Assembly: GCA_948567375.1 (NCBI GenBank)
Contig: OX419758.1
Location: forward strand, 38,507,001-38,571,000
Reading direction: 5' to 3'
DNA length: 64,000 bases
DNA from: Lunularia cruciata
Lineage: Eukaryota > Streptophyta > Marchantiopsida > Lunulariales > Lunulariaceae
This document shows, piece after piece, positions 10,746-21,959 of the stretch (the stretch's first letter is position 1; every line of letters starts with the position of its first letter). The position numbers were made by a program, and so were the translations under genes. Under the pieces are notes generated by a model that saw only the letters and a program-made list of their open reading frames with translations, did no database searches and was not told the DNA's origin.

Positions 10746-11450
10746 ACCTCTCTAGAAGGCAAGATAATGTTCCGCGTACAATTCTATATTAGACAAAAGG
10801 AGGCTATGAGAGCTCACTTGGAGAGAACTTTAGGGGAGGAGAGGGCTGGACTTATGTTAGAGAACTTGGACCCATTTTTATACCTTGTAGTTCATTATGA
10901 TGTCTTTGAGGTGATTTTGTACATCTTGTATACTTGAGAGCATGTGGAGAGATTGTGTGAGGTGGATTGCAGATTTTGGGGATTAAAGTGATTGTGAGCA
11001 AAATCTCAAGTTTGAGATCTGGATTTGAAATTTCTACACATGATAGCTTGGGTTATCTTTAAGTTAGCACACTTGAAATTATTGTGAGAGCTATTATGCA
11101 CACTAGGCTAGAATTTTCAAAAGTTGATAAGGTAAACTACTCACGCAATTGCATGCTCTTTGGAAAATTTTACATAGTCTATCATTTCTTCAATTTTTAG
11201 CGGATTTTCTGAAAATTTCCAAGAAAATTCAGTGCATTGTATCCTACCAACTGACACAAAAAATAGAGAGAGAGAGATTATTCTTGTGTAGAGAGTTATG
11301 AGTTTTCAAAGTGAGTGGGGTGGTTTTCAGACCAAATCTGAAATATGTGTGCTGAATAGAAAGGTGTCTAGGTTAAATGGCTTGATAAAAAGATCTAAAT
11401 TTTTCAAGGAGGGACACATTTTTTTGAAAGTTAGAGTCCAGATTTTTCAT
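10746..11450 (+). other. A1 untranslated leader
   Basis: Colinear with 26291-26960 of A2. A 77-codon open stretch (10704-10937) is matched by a similar one in A2 (26249-26482) that begins in the LTR and crosses the primer site, so it is not a plausible stand-alone gene. The leader breaks off near 11410, where gag sequence from 0.95 kb further along A2 is joined. Confidence 0.6.
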
Positions 11451-12870
11451 AGTGTTGAGGAAGGGTGGGGATGATGTGGAGACTACTATGATTGGTATAG
11501 GAGCTTTGCTCACCAAGAATTTTGTGGGAGTGTTGAGACCAAAAATTAAAAGCAAGGTGAAATATGAGAAACCTTCTTCCAAGGTTGAAGCTATCAAGAT
11601 TGCAATTTGTATGGAGGAGAGTTTGGAAGGAAATGAGAGTGATTTGGTGGTGAAGGAGGTTGAACATCCTCCTCAAGGCTACAAGTATGGGAGAACTTCT
11701 AATAGTTTGGTGGCAAGGGTTGCACTACAAGTAGTAGTTGCTCCAATTCTTGCACCTCCACCAAAAGATCCACTTCAAACCATCACAAAACAACTTACAG
11801 ATCTCAAGATCAATGTGGTGCAACTATGTGAGAAGAGAGAGGTGGATCAGAATGTAGGGAGAGGGCCTAGGAGTTATGGAAACTATCCATATAGAGGAGG
11901 CCAACCAGCCAACAATTTCAATGATAGAAATTGTTTGGTTGTAGAGGAAGAGACCATATCCAAAGGAATTGTCCATATTCCACTTACCATGGAGGAAGGG
12001 ATTATGAGAGAGCCAATCAAGGGAAAGAGGGAGGTAGTGAAATCCAAGTGGTTCCTAATCCAAAGAAATGTAAGGGGATAGCATCCATAGATGTGGTTGA
12101 GAGCAAGTATGAGAAGGGAGAGTGCTCAAACTCCCAAGGGTCTTAATTTGGAGCTTGTGGCACAAGAGAAGAAGAGAGCTCATTTTGCAAAGGATGTTCA
12201 CTCTTCTCAAGGATTTACTCCACGTAAGGATATTCCTATGTCTATTAGGATCACTTGCACCTCAACACCATCAACAACAAAGACTCCAAGGAAGAAGTTG
12301 GGGATGGAGGACTTCTTGATTTCAAAGCAACAATGGAAATACAATATGTTGGAGGATGTTGGTAGTCACAAGGCTAACATCACAGTGGGCCAATTGATTA
12401 CTTTGAACCCTACTTTGAGAAAGGAGCTTAGAGGTGATTTGAGTTCTACAAGGAGCAAGAGGAAGAAGAAGGCAAAAGCTCCAATATCAATGGGGGTGGT
12501 GGATGCCAAGCCAACACCATGGGAAGCTTGTGAATATGCCTCCAAGATTGATGTGAGAGTGAATGGTCACAACATCAAAGATGGATTGGTTGATGGAGGA
12601 TCAACACTGAATGCCATATCAAAAAGGTTGATGAAGAAGTTGGGTATGATACCTTCTAGACCTTCAATGTTTGTGGTGAGCATGGCAAACAAGCAACAAG
12701 TTTGACCAGTAGGGGTGATGGATAAGGTGGTAGTTTCAGCTATGGGAGTTTAAAATCTCATGACTTTCTAAGTCTTGAAGGATTCAAGCTATGACTTACT
12801 TCTTGGGAGGCCATGGTTGAGAGAAACACACCAAATTGATCGATGACACAAAGGGTACTTGAGGATTGGA
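11411..12870 (+). pseudogene. A1 gag (5' deleted) and aspartic protease remnant
   Basis: The open stretch 11452-12081 matches gag of A2 from about its residue 130 (DDVET-MIGIGALLTKNFVGVLRP). The zinc knuckle is present in another frame around 11930-11975 (C-x2-C lost first Cys by frame change). The stretch 12091-12705 runs into protease: LVDGGSTLNAISKRLMKK (12580-12635), matching LVDGGSTVNVMS of A2; D-G-G-S is the active-site loop, with Gly in place of Thr/Ser. The frame ends at a TGA (12703-12705) that A2 shares. Frameshifts near 11935 and 12085 separate the parts. Confidence 0.78.
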
Positions 12871-14785
12871 CCATCAAACCATAGAGTAATAGTTCTTATG
12901 ACTAACACCACCAACACTTCATATTCAGATACACCATCTTCTGATTATTGGGAATCAGATTCTGAAGAAGGAGCTTCACGTGTGGACACAAACATGGAAA
13001 AGGAGACTTCCACGGAGGAGGATGAATCTAAATCTGATTCAGATGTGTATCCCTTGTGTGCTATGGATTTTGAACCTAAGCTTGAGGTTTTGAAGGACCC
13101 AAATAAATCACCATTGACACTTGAGGAGATAGAGAGGAGGTTATCTACCCTCAAGTATGGCCCAAATGTTACCAAGGAGGAGAAGGTGAGATTTGAGGAG
13201 ATTTTCCGTAAGTTCATCCATGTGTTTGCTTTCAATTACAAAGATCTAAAGGAAGTCACCTTTGAGGAGCACAAGATAGAAATAGAGTCACATGCAAGAC
13301 TAGTCCACCAAAAACAATGTTACATTAGTCCACCAATATCTTGGTTGTGAAGGAGTAGATTGATAAACTCAAGGAGGCTGGATTTATCTTTGAGGTGGAG
13401 AATTCAGAATGGGTGTCTCAAATTGTGATTGTGAAGAAAAGAATGGCAAGCTTGGGGTAATCATGGATTACAAGAAGCTCAATGTTGTTACATAAATGAC
13501 TATTACACTTTTCCATTCATTGATAAGTTCTTGGAGGAGGTTGCAGGTCATGAGAGGTATAGTTCTGGAGATGGTTATAGTAGGTATAACCAAATCAAGA
13601 TTGCATCAGAGCATCAATAAATCACCACACCTTGGAGGACTTATGCTTTCAAGGTCATGCTTTTTAAACTTTGCAATGCTCTAGTCATATTCCAATGGTT
13701 CATGAACAAGGTGTTTGAACCTTACATTGGGAAATTTTTGAGAGACTTCATTGATGACTTTTGTGTCTTTGGGAGCAAGGAAGAGCACTTTGAGCACCTA
13801 ATCAAGGTCTTGCAATGCTTGGATGAAGTAAATGCATCACTCAACCCAAAGATGTACATTTTTGGTTTTTAAGAAGGTCTTCTTTTGGGGCACATCATCT
13901 CCAAGGATGGAATAACAATTCACCATGAGAAGATGAGGAAAATCTCAGACCTTCCATTCCCTTCAAGCTAGACAAAGTTATGCCAATTCTTGGAGATGGT
14001 TGGGTACTATAGAAGGTTCATCTTCTCATTTCCAACAAGGCTTATGCATTGACCATCTACATCAAGAAGGGTGTAGAATACATGGTGATTTTGAAGGATA
14101 AGTACCCAAGCTCTCAAAGCTTTTGAGGAGCTCAAGCAATCTCTTGTTGTAGCTCCAATTCTTGCTGAACTTGATTGGAGTAAGCCTTTCATCCTCTACA
14201 TTGATGCTTCCAATGTACTTATAGGATGCAATCTTAGTCAACTAGACCAAGATGGGCTTGATCATCCAATAGCTTATGCTAGTAGGCAAATGTTTTAGTA
14301 GAAAGGAACTACTCTATCATAGAGAGAGAAGGGTTGGCAGTGATCTTTGGTCTCAAGAAGTTTAGACACTACTTGATTGGAGGGAAAACTACCATTGTCA
14401 TAGATCACAAGGCTTTGAAGTACATCTTCAAAAAGCCTTATGTGGAAGAGAGGCTAGCAAGGTGGATGATATTCTTGTTTGAGTATGACTACCCCATTGA
14501 GGATAGGCCAGGAAGAAATATGGAAATGTTGATTTGTTATCTAGTGCCTATGATCATGATGGAGATGAGCCAATGGATGGTTCCTTCTAAGATGAGGAGC
14601 TCATGATAATTTCAATCACTCAAGAGGTTCCAATTTAGTACAAGGAGATTGTGGACTTTGTTTCAAGAGGTAATTATCCAAAAGAGATGCATGCTAAGAA
14701 GAGGAAGGCCCTTGAAGCAAGATCTAGACCTTACACAATGGTGGAGGATATTCTTTTTCACCAAGGAGCAAATGGTCTACTTTGA
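12859..14785 (+). pseudogene. A1 reverse transcriptase and RNase H remnant
   Basis: The open stretch 12859-13350 holds an acidic spacer (SYSDTPSSDYWESDSEEGAS) and the pre-RT region. RT follows in pieces: LRVCVDYKKLN equivalent at 13460, YS-YNQIKIA near 13590, then FLRDFIDDFCVFGSKEEHFEHL (13735-13800) with the F-I-D-D box still present. RNase H covers about 14190-14600, with LYIDASNVLIGCNLSQL and TIVIDHKALKYIFKK. The same order in A2 is far cleaner. Many A1 lesions are C to T or G to A relative to A2, for example at 13676-13700. Confidence 0.85.
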
Positions 14786-15431
14786 AGAGCAATGGGTAAG
14801 GAAGAGTCTATCTTACTCATAAAGGAGTTTGATGAAAGTTTAGTGTGTGGAGTACACTTTGCAAGAAAGGTGGCTACTTTCAAGATTCTAGATGCAAGTT
14901 ACCATTGGAGGGAGATTTTCAAGGATTGTCTTGATTATTGCAAAACTTGTCATTTTTGTCATGTTTTTGGTAGAAAGTCTACTTCCACTCCACCATTTAG
15001 ATCAATTATATTGCTAGGACCTTTTGAGAAGTGGAGAATTGATTTTGTAGGCCCTCTCAATTGAACTCCCAAGGAACAATTGGTACATTGTGGTAGTCAT
15101 TGATTATCTTACCAAGTGGATTGAGACTAGACCATTGAGAGACAAGAATGAAGATACAATTGGGAGATTTCTTTATGAAAGTATTATCACTAGGTTTGGA
15201 TGCCCTTTGGAGTTGGTTTTTGATAGAAGAGGAGAGTTTACAAGAAGCATTACTATAGCCATGCTACGATATTTCTTTATCACATCCTAACTACATGTAA
15301 CTAAATCCTATAAGCCAAATTCCAATGGCTTGGCAGAGAGAACCAATAAGATCTTGTGCATGATGTTGGCCAAAGATGTAAAAAAGGAGGAGGCTAAACA
15401 TCACTAGGACAAGATTTTTCATGCAGTTTTG
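14786..15431 (+). pseudogene. A1 integrase remnant
   Basis: Begins right after the TGA at 14783-14785 with MGKEESILLIKEFDESLV, then the zinc-binding part (DYCKTCHFCHVF, 14930-14970) and the core FEKWRIDFVGPL (15025-15060) and VVIDYLTKWIETRPL (15090-15135). It is broken after VFDRRGEFT (15215-15245) and degraded to 15431, where it runs into a reversed B LTR fragment. The GPY/F C-terminal part seen in A2 is missing. Confidence 0.82.
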
Positions 15432-15784
15432 TGGGAGTATAGGTTTAATACTCCAAAGACAAGCGAAGAGAGAAAACACAGATTTCACACTCCATCATTT
15501 GATGCCCCAAAGGAGCACCTTCTCTTTATTATATAGACAAAGAGGATCTCCTCCAAGGAAGCTCTACCATAGGATTAGGCACCTAGAAAGGTGATATGTC
15601 AGCAAGCTCCACTCTTAGATTACTTAGTTGGATGGGTGACATGTCAGTCCTACTCCTATCTGGTTGGTCAAACAAGCTTTGACTAGAGGGAATCTTTTAG
15701 AGAATATTCTTATAGGAATCTCATAATTGCATGGGTGAGGTACCGTTGGAAAGCTCTTGATGAGATGAAGCAAGGTGAACAATG
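15432..15784 (-). repeat. Partial B-family LTR, reverse orientation, inside A1
   Basis: The terminal half of a B LTR in reverse (AATACTCC at left, then AGAGAGAAAACACAGATTTCACACTC). It matches the 3' 350 bp of the B1 LTR. The other half, and with it the 3' integrase and most of the A 3' LTR, is missing, so insertion was followed by deletion. Confidence 0.8.
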
Positions 15785-15913
15785 GTTTGAGTTTTAGAGT
15801 GTTAGCCTTGGAAGAGTATGATGGATTTTGGGTTCTTTGCCTTCTTAGTCCATGATGCGCTACCATAATAGCCATCAGAGGTTCATCTTGAGTGAGACAT
15901 AGGCCGGCTCACA
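15785..15913 (+). repeat. A1 3' LTR, last 129 bp
   Basis: Matches the end of the A LTR (GAGTGTTAGCCTTGGA ... CATCTTGAGTGAGA ... GGCCGGCTCACA) with the terminal CA intact at 15913. C-family gag starts at once after it. Confidence 0.82.
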
Positions 15914-17340
15914 GACCCTCATGGGCATAGTGGAGAATTTTGTGTTTGATTGTGAATGTTATTTTGAAGCTATAAATCTTCAAGATGAATTAAGACAAAT
16001 TCTCTTAGATTCAAGCCAATTGGATGGAGTGGCAAAACTATGGTGGCAATTCCAAGTGAAGTGAGCTGAATGATAGTTTGTTTGCACCAGTCTTCACATG
16101 GAAGAATTCAAGAGTGTAATAATTGGACAATTTTGAGCAATAAATACCACACAAGCAGCACAAGATAGGTTGATAGAATTGAAACAGATTAGATTTGTTT
16201 AGAAGCTACATCATTCAATTCCAGAACACCATAATGCAAATTCTAGATATATTAGAAGGTGAAGCTATGGATTGATTTTTGAGGGCTTGGAGTCACACAC
16301 TAAATTGGAAATGACCATGCAAGAGCCCAAACACTTAGAAGAAGCCATGCAATTGGTTGATGTAATACCAATAGCTAGATAGATGATCTAGAGATGAAAT
16401 TTTGATTTGGTAATCTGGAAGGATGTTATAAATGATGGACTAAGTAAATAAGCTAGAGGTATCACCAAAAGAATACATCTACTATTAGGCCAAAAACCAA
16501 AATATGCTTGGAAACTTTAGAATCAATAGCTAGGTATATGATCTAGAGGTGAAACTTGGGGTGGTGACATCTGAAAGGATATTACACATGATTGAGAACG
16601 TAGATCAGATAGAGGTATCACCAAAAGATCACTTCTACTAATAGGGCAAAAGCCAAAATAGGTCTGAAAATTTTAGAGGTAACTTTGGATGCCTAAACGG
16701 ATGAGTTAGGCCTTGAAAATGTGTAGATTTCCCCCAATAGAGGAAAGGTTGGCCTTCTCTCCCCCTTGGTTTGTCTCATCAAGGGATTTCCAATGGTATG
16801 TCATCCGTGTGATTTTGATAGTCCTACAAGAAGATTCCCTAAAAGATTCCCTCCAGTCAAAGCCTTTTTGACCAACCAAATGGGACCAAGACTGACATGT
16901 CACCCATCCAAGCAAGTACACTAAGGGTGGAGCTTGATGAAAAGTTATATATCCATTTACCTAATCCTATGGTGGAGCTTCATTGGAGGAGATCCTACAT
17001 GGCTAATAAAGAGAAGGTGCTCCTTTGGGGCATTGGAGGATTGAGTATGAAATCTGTGTTTCTCTCTTGAAGAATTCTCTTGTCCTCAGAGTATTATAGT
17101 TGAGCATTTTGATTCCTTGGTTGCAACAACTTGGTCTTGACCTTGACCTTCATAAAACCTACCCACACATTACACACAGGTGGAGCCAAAACCAATGGAG
17201 ATTAATGCCATCCAATGGAAACCACTTGCCCTATAGATAAGAAATTATTAAAAAAAGTGGTTGCTTTTATTGTCACCAAATTGGGCATTGCATTGTTCAA
17301 TGTCCACTCAAGAATGGAAGACCTTGACAAATTGCCCAAA
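15914..17340 (+). pseudogene. C0 gag remnant with zinc knuckle
   Basis: Gag text (ENFVFDCECYFEAINLQDELR, LDGVAKLWWQFQ) matches C1 at 19150-19290. After the solo LTR, gag resumes with EHFDSLVATTWS-like text. An intact knuckle CFYCHQIGHCIVQC (C-x2-C-x4-H-x4-C) lies at 17262-17303, better kept than in C1, where it is damaged near 19710-19760. Stops are frequent. The product would be a nucleocapsid. Confidence 0.72.
16361..17098 (+). repeat. Solo B-family LTR in C0 gag, with target duplication GTTGA
   Basis: 738 bp from TGTAATACCAATAGCTAG to GTATTATA (terminal CA decayed to TA). It is flanked by GTTGA at 16356-16360 and 17099-17103. The paralogous uninterrupted gag of C1 reads CAGTTGGTTGGAGCAC at 19550-19570, giving the empty site. 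Both 165-bp tandem units are present. Confidence 0.9.
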
Positions 17341-17429
17341 TGGAGTTTGTAAAGCATGATGATCAAGGAAACAAGAAATCCTAATAGGAGAACTCAAGCC
17401 ACTTATTGGAAATTTGATTAGTTCAAATG

Positions 17430-18309
17430 GGATTGAAAGGTTGACTATGAAAGTATTTTTCACTTGTAAGGTATGATATATAATCATAATTATAGGATTT
17501 TGGTTGATTTTTGAAATTTTGAGAATTGCAAATTTTGAGAATCCATGCAATTAGCAAAAGAATTAAGTATTTATATCAAGCCAACAATTAGAAGTAGATT
17601 GATGATAATACATGGTAGAAATTTTCTATATTCCGTACATCACATCTTGTTACATTCAATATTGAGAAGGAGTATTGGATTGTATGAGGTTTGTATTGGC
17701 AACTCTACACTATGATGTCATTCTAGGTTTGCCTTGGCTTGAATGTTAGAAGGTTCAATTTGATTAGATCCAACAAAAAAATTCAAGTACAACACCAAGG
17801 TATGAATTACCAATTAGGTTGTTTTGTACCTTTGAGTAAGACATCTAAGAATCATCAATCCCAAGATGAGAAGTTTCTCAGTAAAGCAGCCATAGAGCAA
17901 GCTTTGGAGGAAGATAAGTCTAGTTGTGAAATGAGGATCAAGCCAATTGTGCAAGGAAAATTTGACGAGGGTGAGAAGACTCATCAAGCAATGGTTTATC
18001 AAATAATTCAAGAGTTTGTAGATGTGCTTCAAGATAATTTGGCAAAGTAATTACACTCCAATTGTGGTATGCACTTCAAGATTGAATTATTACCAAGAAA
18101 TATTTTAGTGAGTATATCAATCTATTGGCTCTCATCAAAGGAGTTGACAACCTTGACAACCTTGATGGAGTTGTTGGAGAAGAATTTCATATGATATAGT
18201 ACATCTCCTTTGGGAGCACTAGTATTATTTGTCCCAAAGTAGAATGGAAGACTTTATTTTTGTATTGATTATCATGACCTCAATTAAAAAATAGTGAAAA
18301 TTGCATATC
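17430..18309 (+). pseudogene. C0 protease and start of reverse transcriptase, remnant
   Basis: Protease-like text around 17500-17760 (FRTSHLVTFNIEKEY) parallels AFHTSHLITFKIGKEY of C1. The open stretch 17739-18050 (103 codons) is the protease-RT spacer with HQGMNYQLGCFVPLSK and an acidic run ending EFVDVLQD. RT begins at about 18200 (ALVLFVPK-NGRLYFCIDYHDLN) and is cut at 18309 by the C1 LTR. Confidence 0.7.
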
Positions 18310-18701
18310 TATAACACAATGGAGTTTATAGACAAGTTAGTCAAGATTGACAAAGTAGCAAATGGGCCAAATTAGCCTAGAATATTCTAAAAAATCTAGG
18401 AAGTTTCTTGGTACCTTCCAAGTATTGTGTAACGTGCATGTCAAGTGGTGACTCATAAAAGGAAGCTTCATGGGAAGCTTCTTGGCTAGCTTAGCTTGCA
18501 TGCCAAGTAGGCAGTTTCTTGAAGGAAATTTCTCAAGAAGCTTCTCAAGAGCCATGTATACTTTATATGAATACCAAAGCCCAAGCTCATACTAAGCATT
18601 TGGAGTTTCATTCATTCAAGTATCCCAATGTGATCTTCTATTTTGATCTTCCATTTTTCTATTACTCTCCTTGATCTTGGTCTTTGTCTTGGTCTTTTAC
18701 A
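18310..18701 (+). repeat. C1 5' LTR
   Basis: 392 bp, starting TATAACACAATGGAGTTTA (TG decayed to TA) and ending GGTCTTTTACA. It contains a set of AAGCTTCTTG-like short repeats (18460-18550) and a TATAT/ATGAATACC region near 18560. It matches the 3' LTR (23401 on) and the inverted LTRs of C2. Confidence 0.82.
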
Positions 18702-18702
18702 T

Positions 18703-18714
18703 TGGTATTAGAGT
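18703..18714 (+). other. C1 primer binding site (initiator Met tRNA type)
   Basis: TGGTATTAGAGT directly after the LTR. The plant initiator-Met site is TGGTATCAGAGC; the two differences are both C to T. Confidence 0.75.
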
Positions 18715-19129
18715 AAGAATAGGATGGATAGAATTTATGGATCACCAAATCCATTTTTGCCAAACTATTAGGATTTTTGTGTCCATGTATTACACCAAGC
18801 ATCATTTCACTCAATTCATCATCTCATGCTTTGGGCAAGATTTTCTAAATATGATCACCTTGTCCGATGAACCCTTGGTACTTCCAATTGTAACTTATGC
18901 CAAAAATGGACGTGTTGCATCTATGTGTTAACTTAGATCAACAATAGATAGTTTGATAGAGTAGTAGTCATGGTGACAATGCTTGAGGTTATCATTGCCA
19001 TGCAACAAAAAATCAAGCACCTCACTTGGTTGTTGGAAGAATGAGATCATCAAATGACAAGAGCAGGTAGAGAGAGCACCATTTTGAGAAGGAGAAGAGA
19101 AAATTTGATATCCAAAGCCCAAGGTATTT

Positions 19130-19930
19130 AAAGGCAAAAATCTCTTGAGTCAAATGGGAATTTTGTGTTTACCTCCAAATGTTACTTTGAAGCTAAAAAT
19201 CTTCATGATGAATGGAAACATATTCTCTTGGCTTCTAGCCTATTGGATGGAATAACAAAGCTATGGTGGTTGTTCTAGTAGAGCAAGCTGAATGGCAATT
19301 TGTTGCACCAATCTTGACATGGATAGAATTCAAGGAGTGCAATTATTAGTCAATTCCAAACTATAAATGCCACATGAAGTGCATGAGATAGGTTGGCAGA
19401 GTTGAAGCAAATTGGCTCTATAAGAAGCTATATCATGTAATTTTAAAACACCATTATGTAAATTCTAGATACATTGTAAGGTGAAGCTTTGGATCAATTT
19501 GTGAGTGGCTTGAAGTCATGAACCAACTAAGAGGTGATTATGCAAGAGCCATGCAGTTGGTTGGAGCACTTTGATTCCTTGGTTTCAACAACTTAGTATT
19601 GACCTTGACCTCCATAAAACCTACCAATACACTGCACACGGGTGGAGGAGCTGACACCAATGGAGATTGATGCCATCCAATGGAGACCACTTAGAGCTAT
19701 AGATAAAAAAATATTGTAACAAAATAGTGGTTGTTTTTATCATATTGCTGAATGCCCACTCAAGAATGGGCAACCTTGACAAAGTACATGGATGGAGTTT
19801 GTGGAGTAGAATGATTAAGGACACGAGGAATCCCAATAAGAGATTTCAAGCTACCTATTAGGAAATTGATTAGTTCCAATGGGATTGAAGGCTTGGCCTA
19901 TGCAAGTTTGCTTCACTTGCAAAGTATGAT
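19130..19930 (+). pseudogene. C1 gag remnant
   Basis: Reads NGNFVFTSKCYFEAKNLHDE and LLDGITKLWW (19150-19275), then decayed capsid text. The nucleocapsid knuckle region at 19705-19770 has lost Cys positions that C0 keeps. There is no long open frame. Confidence 0.65.
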
Positions 19931-19938
19931 ATCTGATC

Positions 19939-20240
19939 ATGGTTGAAGGATTTTTTTTGGATTTTGGAAGTTCAAAGAATTACATGTCCATGCAATTAAG
20001 TGTTCCTATGAAGCCAGTAATTGTAAGTAGATTGATGATGAAGGATGGTAGAAAGGGTTCTGCATTCCATACCTCACATCTGATTACTTTCAAGATTGGG
20101 AAAGAGTATGTGGAGTGTATGAGGTTTGTATTGGCACCTCTACACTATGATGTCATTCTAGGTTTGCCTTGGCTTGAACGTCACAAGGTTCAATTTGATT
20201 GGACCAGATGACAAATTCAAGTACAACACAAAGGTAGGAA
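19939..20240 (+). pseudogene. C1 aspartic protease remnant
   Basis: Open stretch of 90 codons (19939-20211). FFLDFGSSKNYMS corresponds to the D-S-G active-site loop, with Ser changed to Phe (C to T). HYDVILGLPWLERH near 20140-20180 is the second conserved block (I-L-G-x-PWL). The fold is recognisable but the enzyme would be inactive. Confidence 0.75.
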
Positions 20241-21900
20241 TTACCAATTAGGTTTTTTGGCACCTTTGAGTAAGACAACTATAATAATCAGTCCCAAGAT
20301 GGGAAGTTTGTCAAGAAAGCAACTATAGAGCAAAATTTGAAGGAAGATAAGACCCAAGATGAGAATTTTATCAATAAAGTAGCCATAAACAAGCTTTGGA
20401 GGAAGATAAGTCTATTTTTGTTCTATAGATCAAGCCAATTATGCATGGAGAATTTGAGGAGGGCCAAAAGTCTGATCAAGCAATGGTTGATCAAATAGTC
20501 TAGGAGTTTCAAATGTGTTTCTAGATGATCTGCCAAATGGATTACCCATTGATTGTGGTAGGCGCTTCAAATTTGAGTTATTTCCAAGAAGCACTCCAAT
20601 GAGTAGACCAATCTATCAACTCTCACCAAAGGAGTTGGATGAGCTTCAAACAACACTAAAAAAATTTGTTGGAGAAGGATATCATATGACATAGTACATC
20701 TCCTTGGGGAGCACAAGTACTATTTGTTCCAAAGAAGGATGGAGGAGTTTGCTTTTGTATTAATTATCATGGCCTTAATAAACAAACGATGAAGAATGCA
20801 TATCCCTTGCCTCAAATTGATGACTTGCACAATCAATTGAGTGGAACATGATACATTTTCAAGTTGGATCTCCAAAGCAACTATAAGTAGATTCCCATTG
20901 ATAGAGAAGATGTGCAAAAGATTACCTTTTGTACAAGGTATGGGCATTTTGGGTTGAGGGTTCTGCCTTTTGGGCTTACTAATGCTCCAACAGTCTTCAT
21001 GGATCAGATACATCAAGTGTTGGATGGGCTATTGGAGTGGTATGTGGTGGTGTTATTGGATGACATTTTAATCTATAGCAAGACAAAGGTAAAATACACA
21101 AATCACATGAGAGAAGTCCTAAGATGACTATGTTAGTGGAAGATTTATTGCAAGAAGTCAAACTGTACCTTTTGGCAAAGGGAATTTACCTTCTTGGGTC
21201 ACAAGATCTCATTGGAGGGGATCAAGATGGAAGAGGAGAAAATCAAGGCCATTACTGATAGGCCTACTCCAAAGGATGCTACAAAAGTAGGGGCATTTAA
21301 TGAATTGACAAGCTTTTACCAATGGTTCATCCACTACTATGCTCATGTGGCCGCATCATTGACCAACCTCTTGGAGAAGAACTTGAGCTTTAATGGACCA
21401 CAAAGCACAAAGAAGCATTCTAAAAGCTGAAACATATGGTGTCTTCAAGACACATTCTTCAACCATATGATCTTCAACTACCTTGTGTGGTTGATTTTGA
21501 TGCTTCTAACTTTGTGATTAGAGCTATGTTGCAACAAGAATTCTAAAATGGACTCCATCCCATTACCTTTGTGTCTCATCAACTAAATACCACCAAAAAA
21601 ATTACTCTGCTCAAGATCAAGAACAACTAGCAATGGTATATGCCACCAATGTATGGGGGCATTACCTCTTGGGGAAACAAGTGATCATGCAAACCAATCA
21701 CAAACTATATTATAGACATTATATTTAGAACACATGAAGAGTCAACATCATTGATGAGAGGAACAACTACAAATGTTTGATATCAAACTTGAGTACAAAC
21801 CCAATTGGTTCTATATCATCTCCCATACCCTGCCATGAAAACCTGATTTGAATACTCTTCCTCTCATCACAATGGCAATTACAATGGTGTCATTGACTCC
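20241..21900 (+). pseudogene. C1 reverse transcriptase and RNase H remnant
   Basis: RT motifs in order: [20 protein letters not shown] (20745-20805), [33 protein letters not shown] (20950-21015) and VVLLDDILIYSK (21045-21085), where both catalytic Asp residues remain. Connection and RNase H follow: HKISLEGIKMEEEKIKAI (21195-21250), VDFDASNFVI (21490-21525) and YATNVWGHYLLGKQ-like text near 21640-21680. The open stretch 20912-21127 is the best piece. Stops at about 21126, 21420 and elsewhere disable it. Confidence 0.83.
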
Positions 21901-21959
21901 AAAGTCCAAATTGAGTAAAGGATAGCTTAATAACAAGATCCCTTCTTATAGATGGTCTA

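Larger units (their letters stand above)
10433..15913 (+). mobile_element. Ty3/gypsy Athila/Tat-like copy A1 (truncated at both LTRs)
   Basis: Second-best copy of family A. It keeps the last 293 bp of the 5' LTR, a primer site, a shortened gag, protease, RT-RNase H and part of the integrase, then the last about 130 bp of the 3' LTR. No chromodomain is present, and the integrase core type (D-FVGPL, DYLTKW-E-RPL) points to the non-chromovirus Athila/Tat group. Compared with A2, about 0.95 kb of leader and 5' gag is missing between 11410 and 11411, and the 3' part is replaced by a B LTR fragment. No target duplication is visible. Confidence 0.82.
15914..18309 (+). mobile_element. Ty3/gypsy family C copy C0 (fragment)
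   Basis: Internal fragment of a chromovirus-type element colinear with C1 from gag to the first part of RT. Its left edge is the A1 LTR end. Its right edge at 18309 is an insertion of C1, since C0 stops in the middle of the RT motif that C1 continues as [12 protein letters not shown] solo B LTR interrupts its gag. The region after C1 does not resume C0, so its 3' half was lost. Confidence 0.75.

Noticed and set aside
10704-10937. Leader open stretch of A1 (and 26249-26482 in A2) as a small gene
   Set aside because: It starts inside the LTR and crosses the primer binding site; conserved only because the non-coding leader is conserved.
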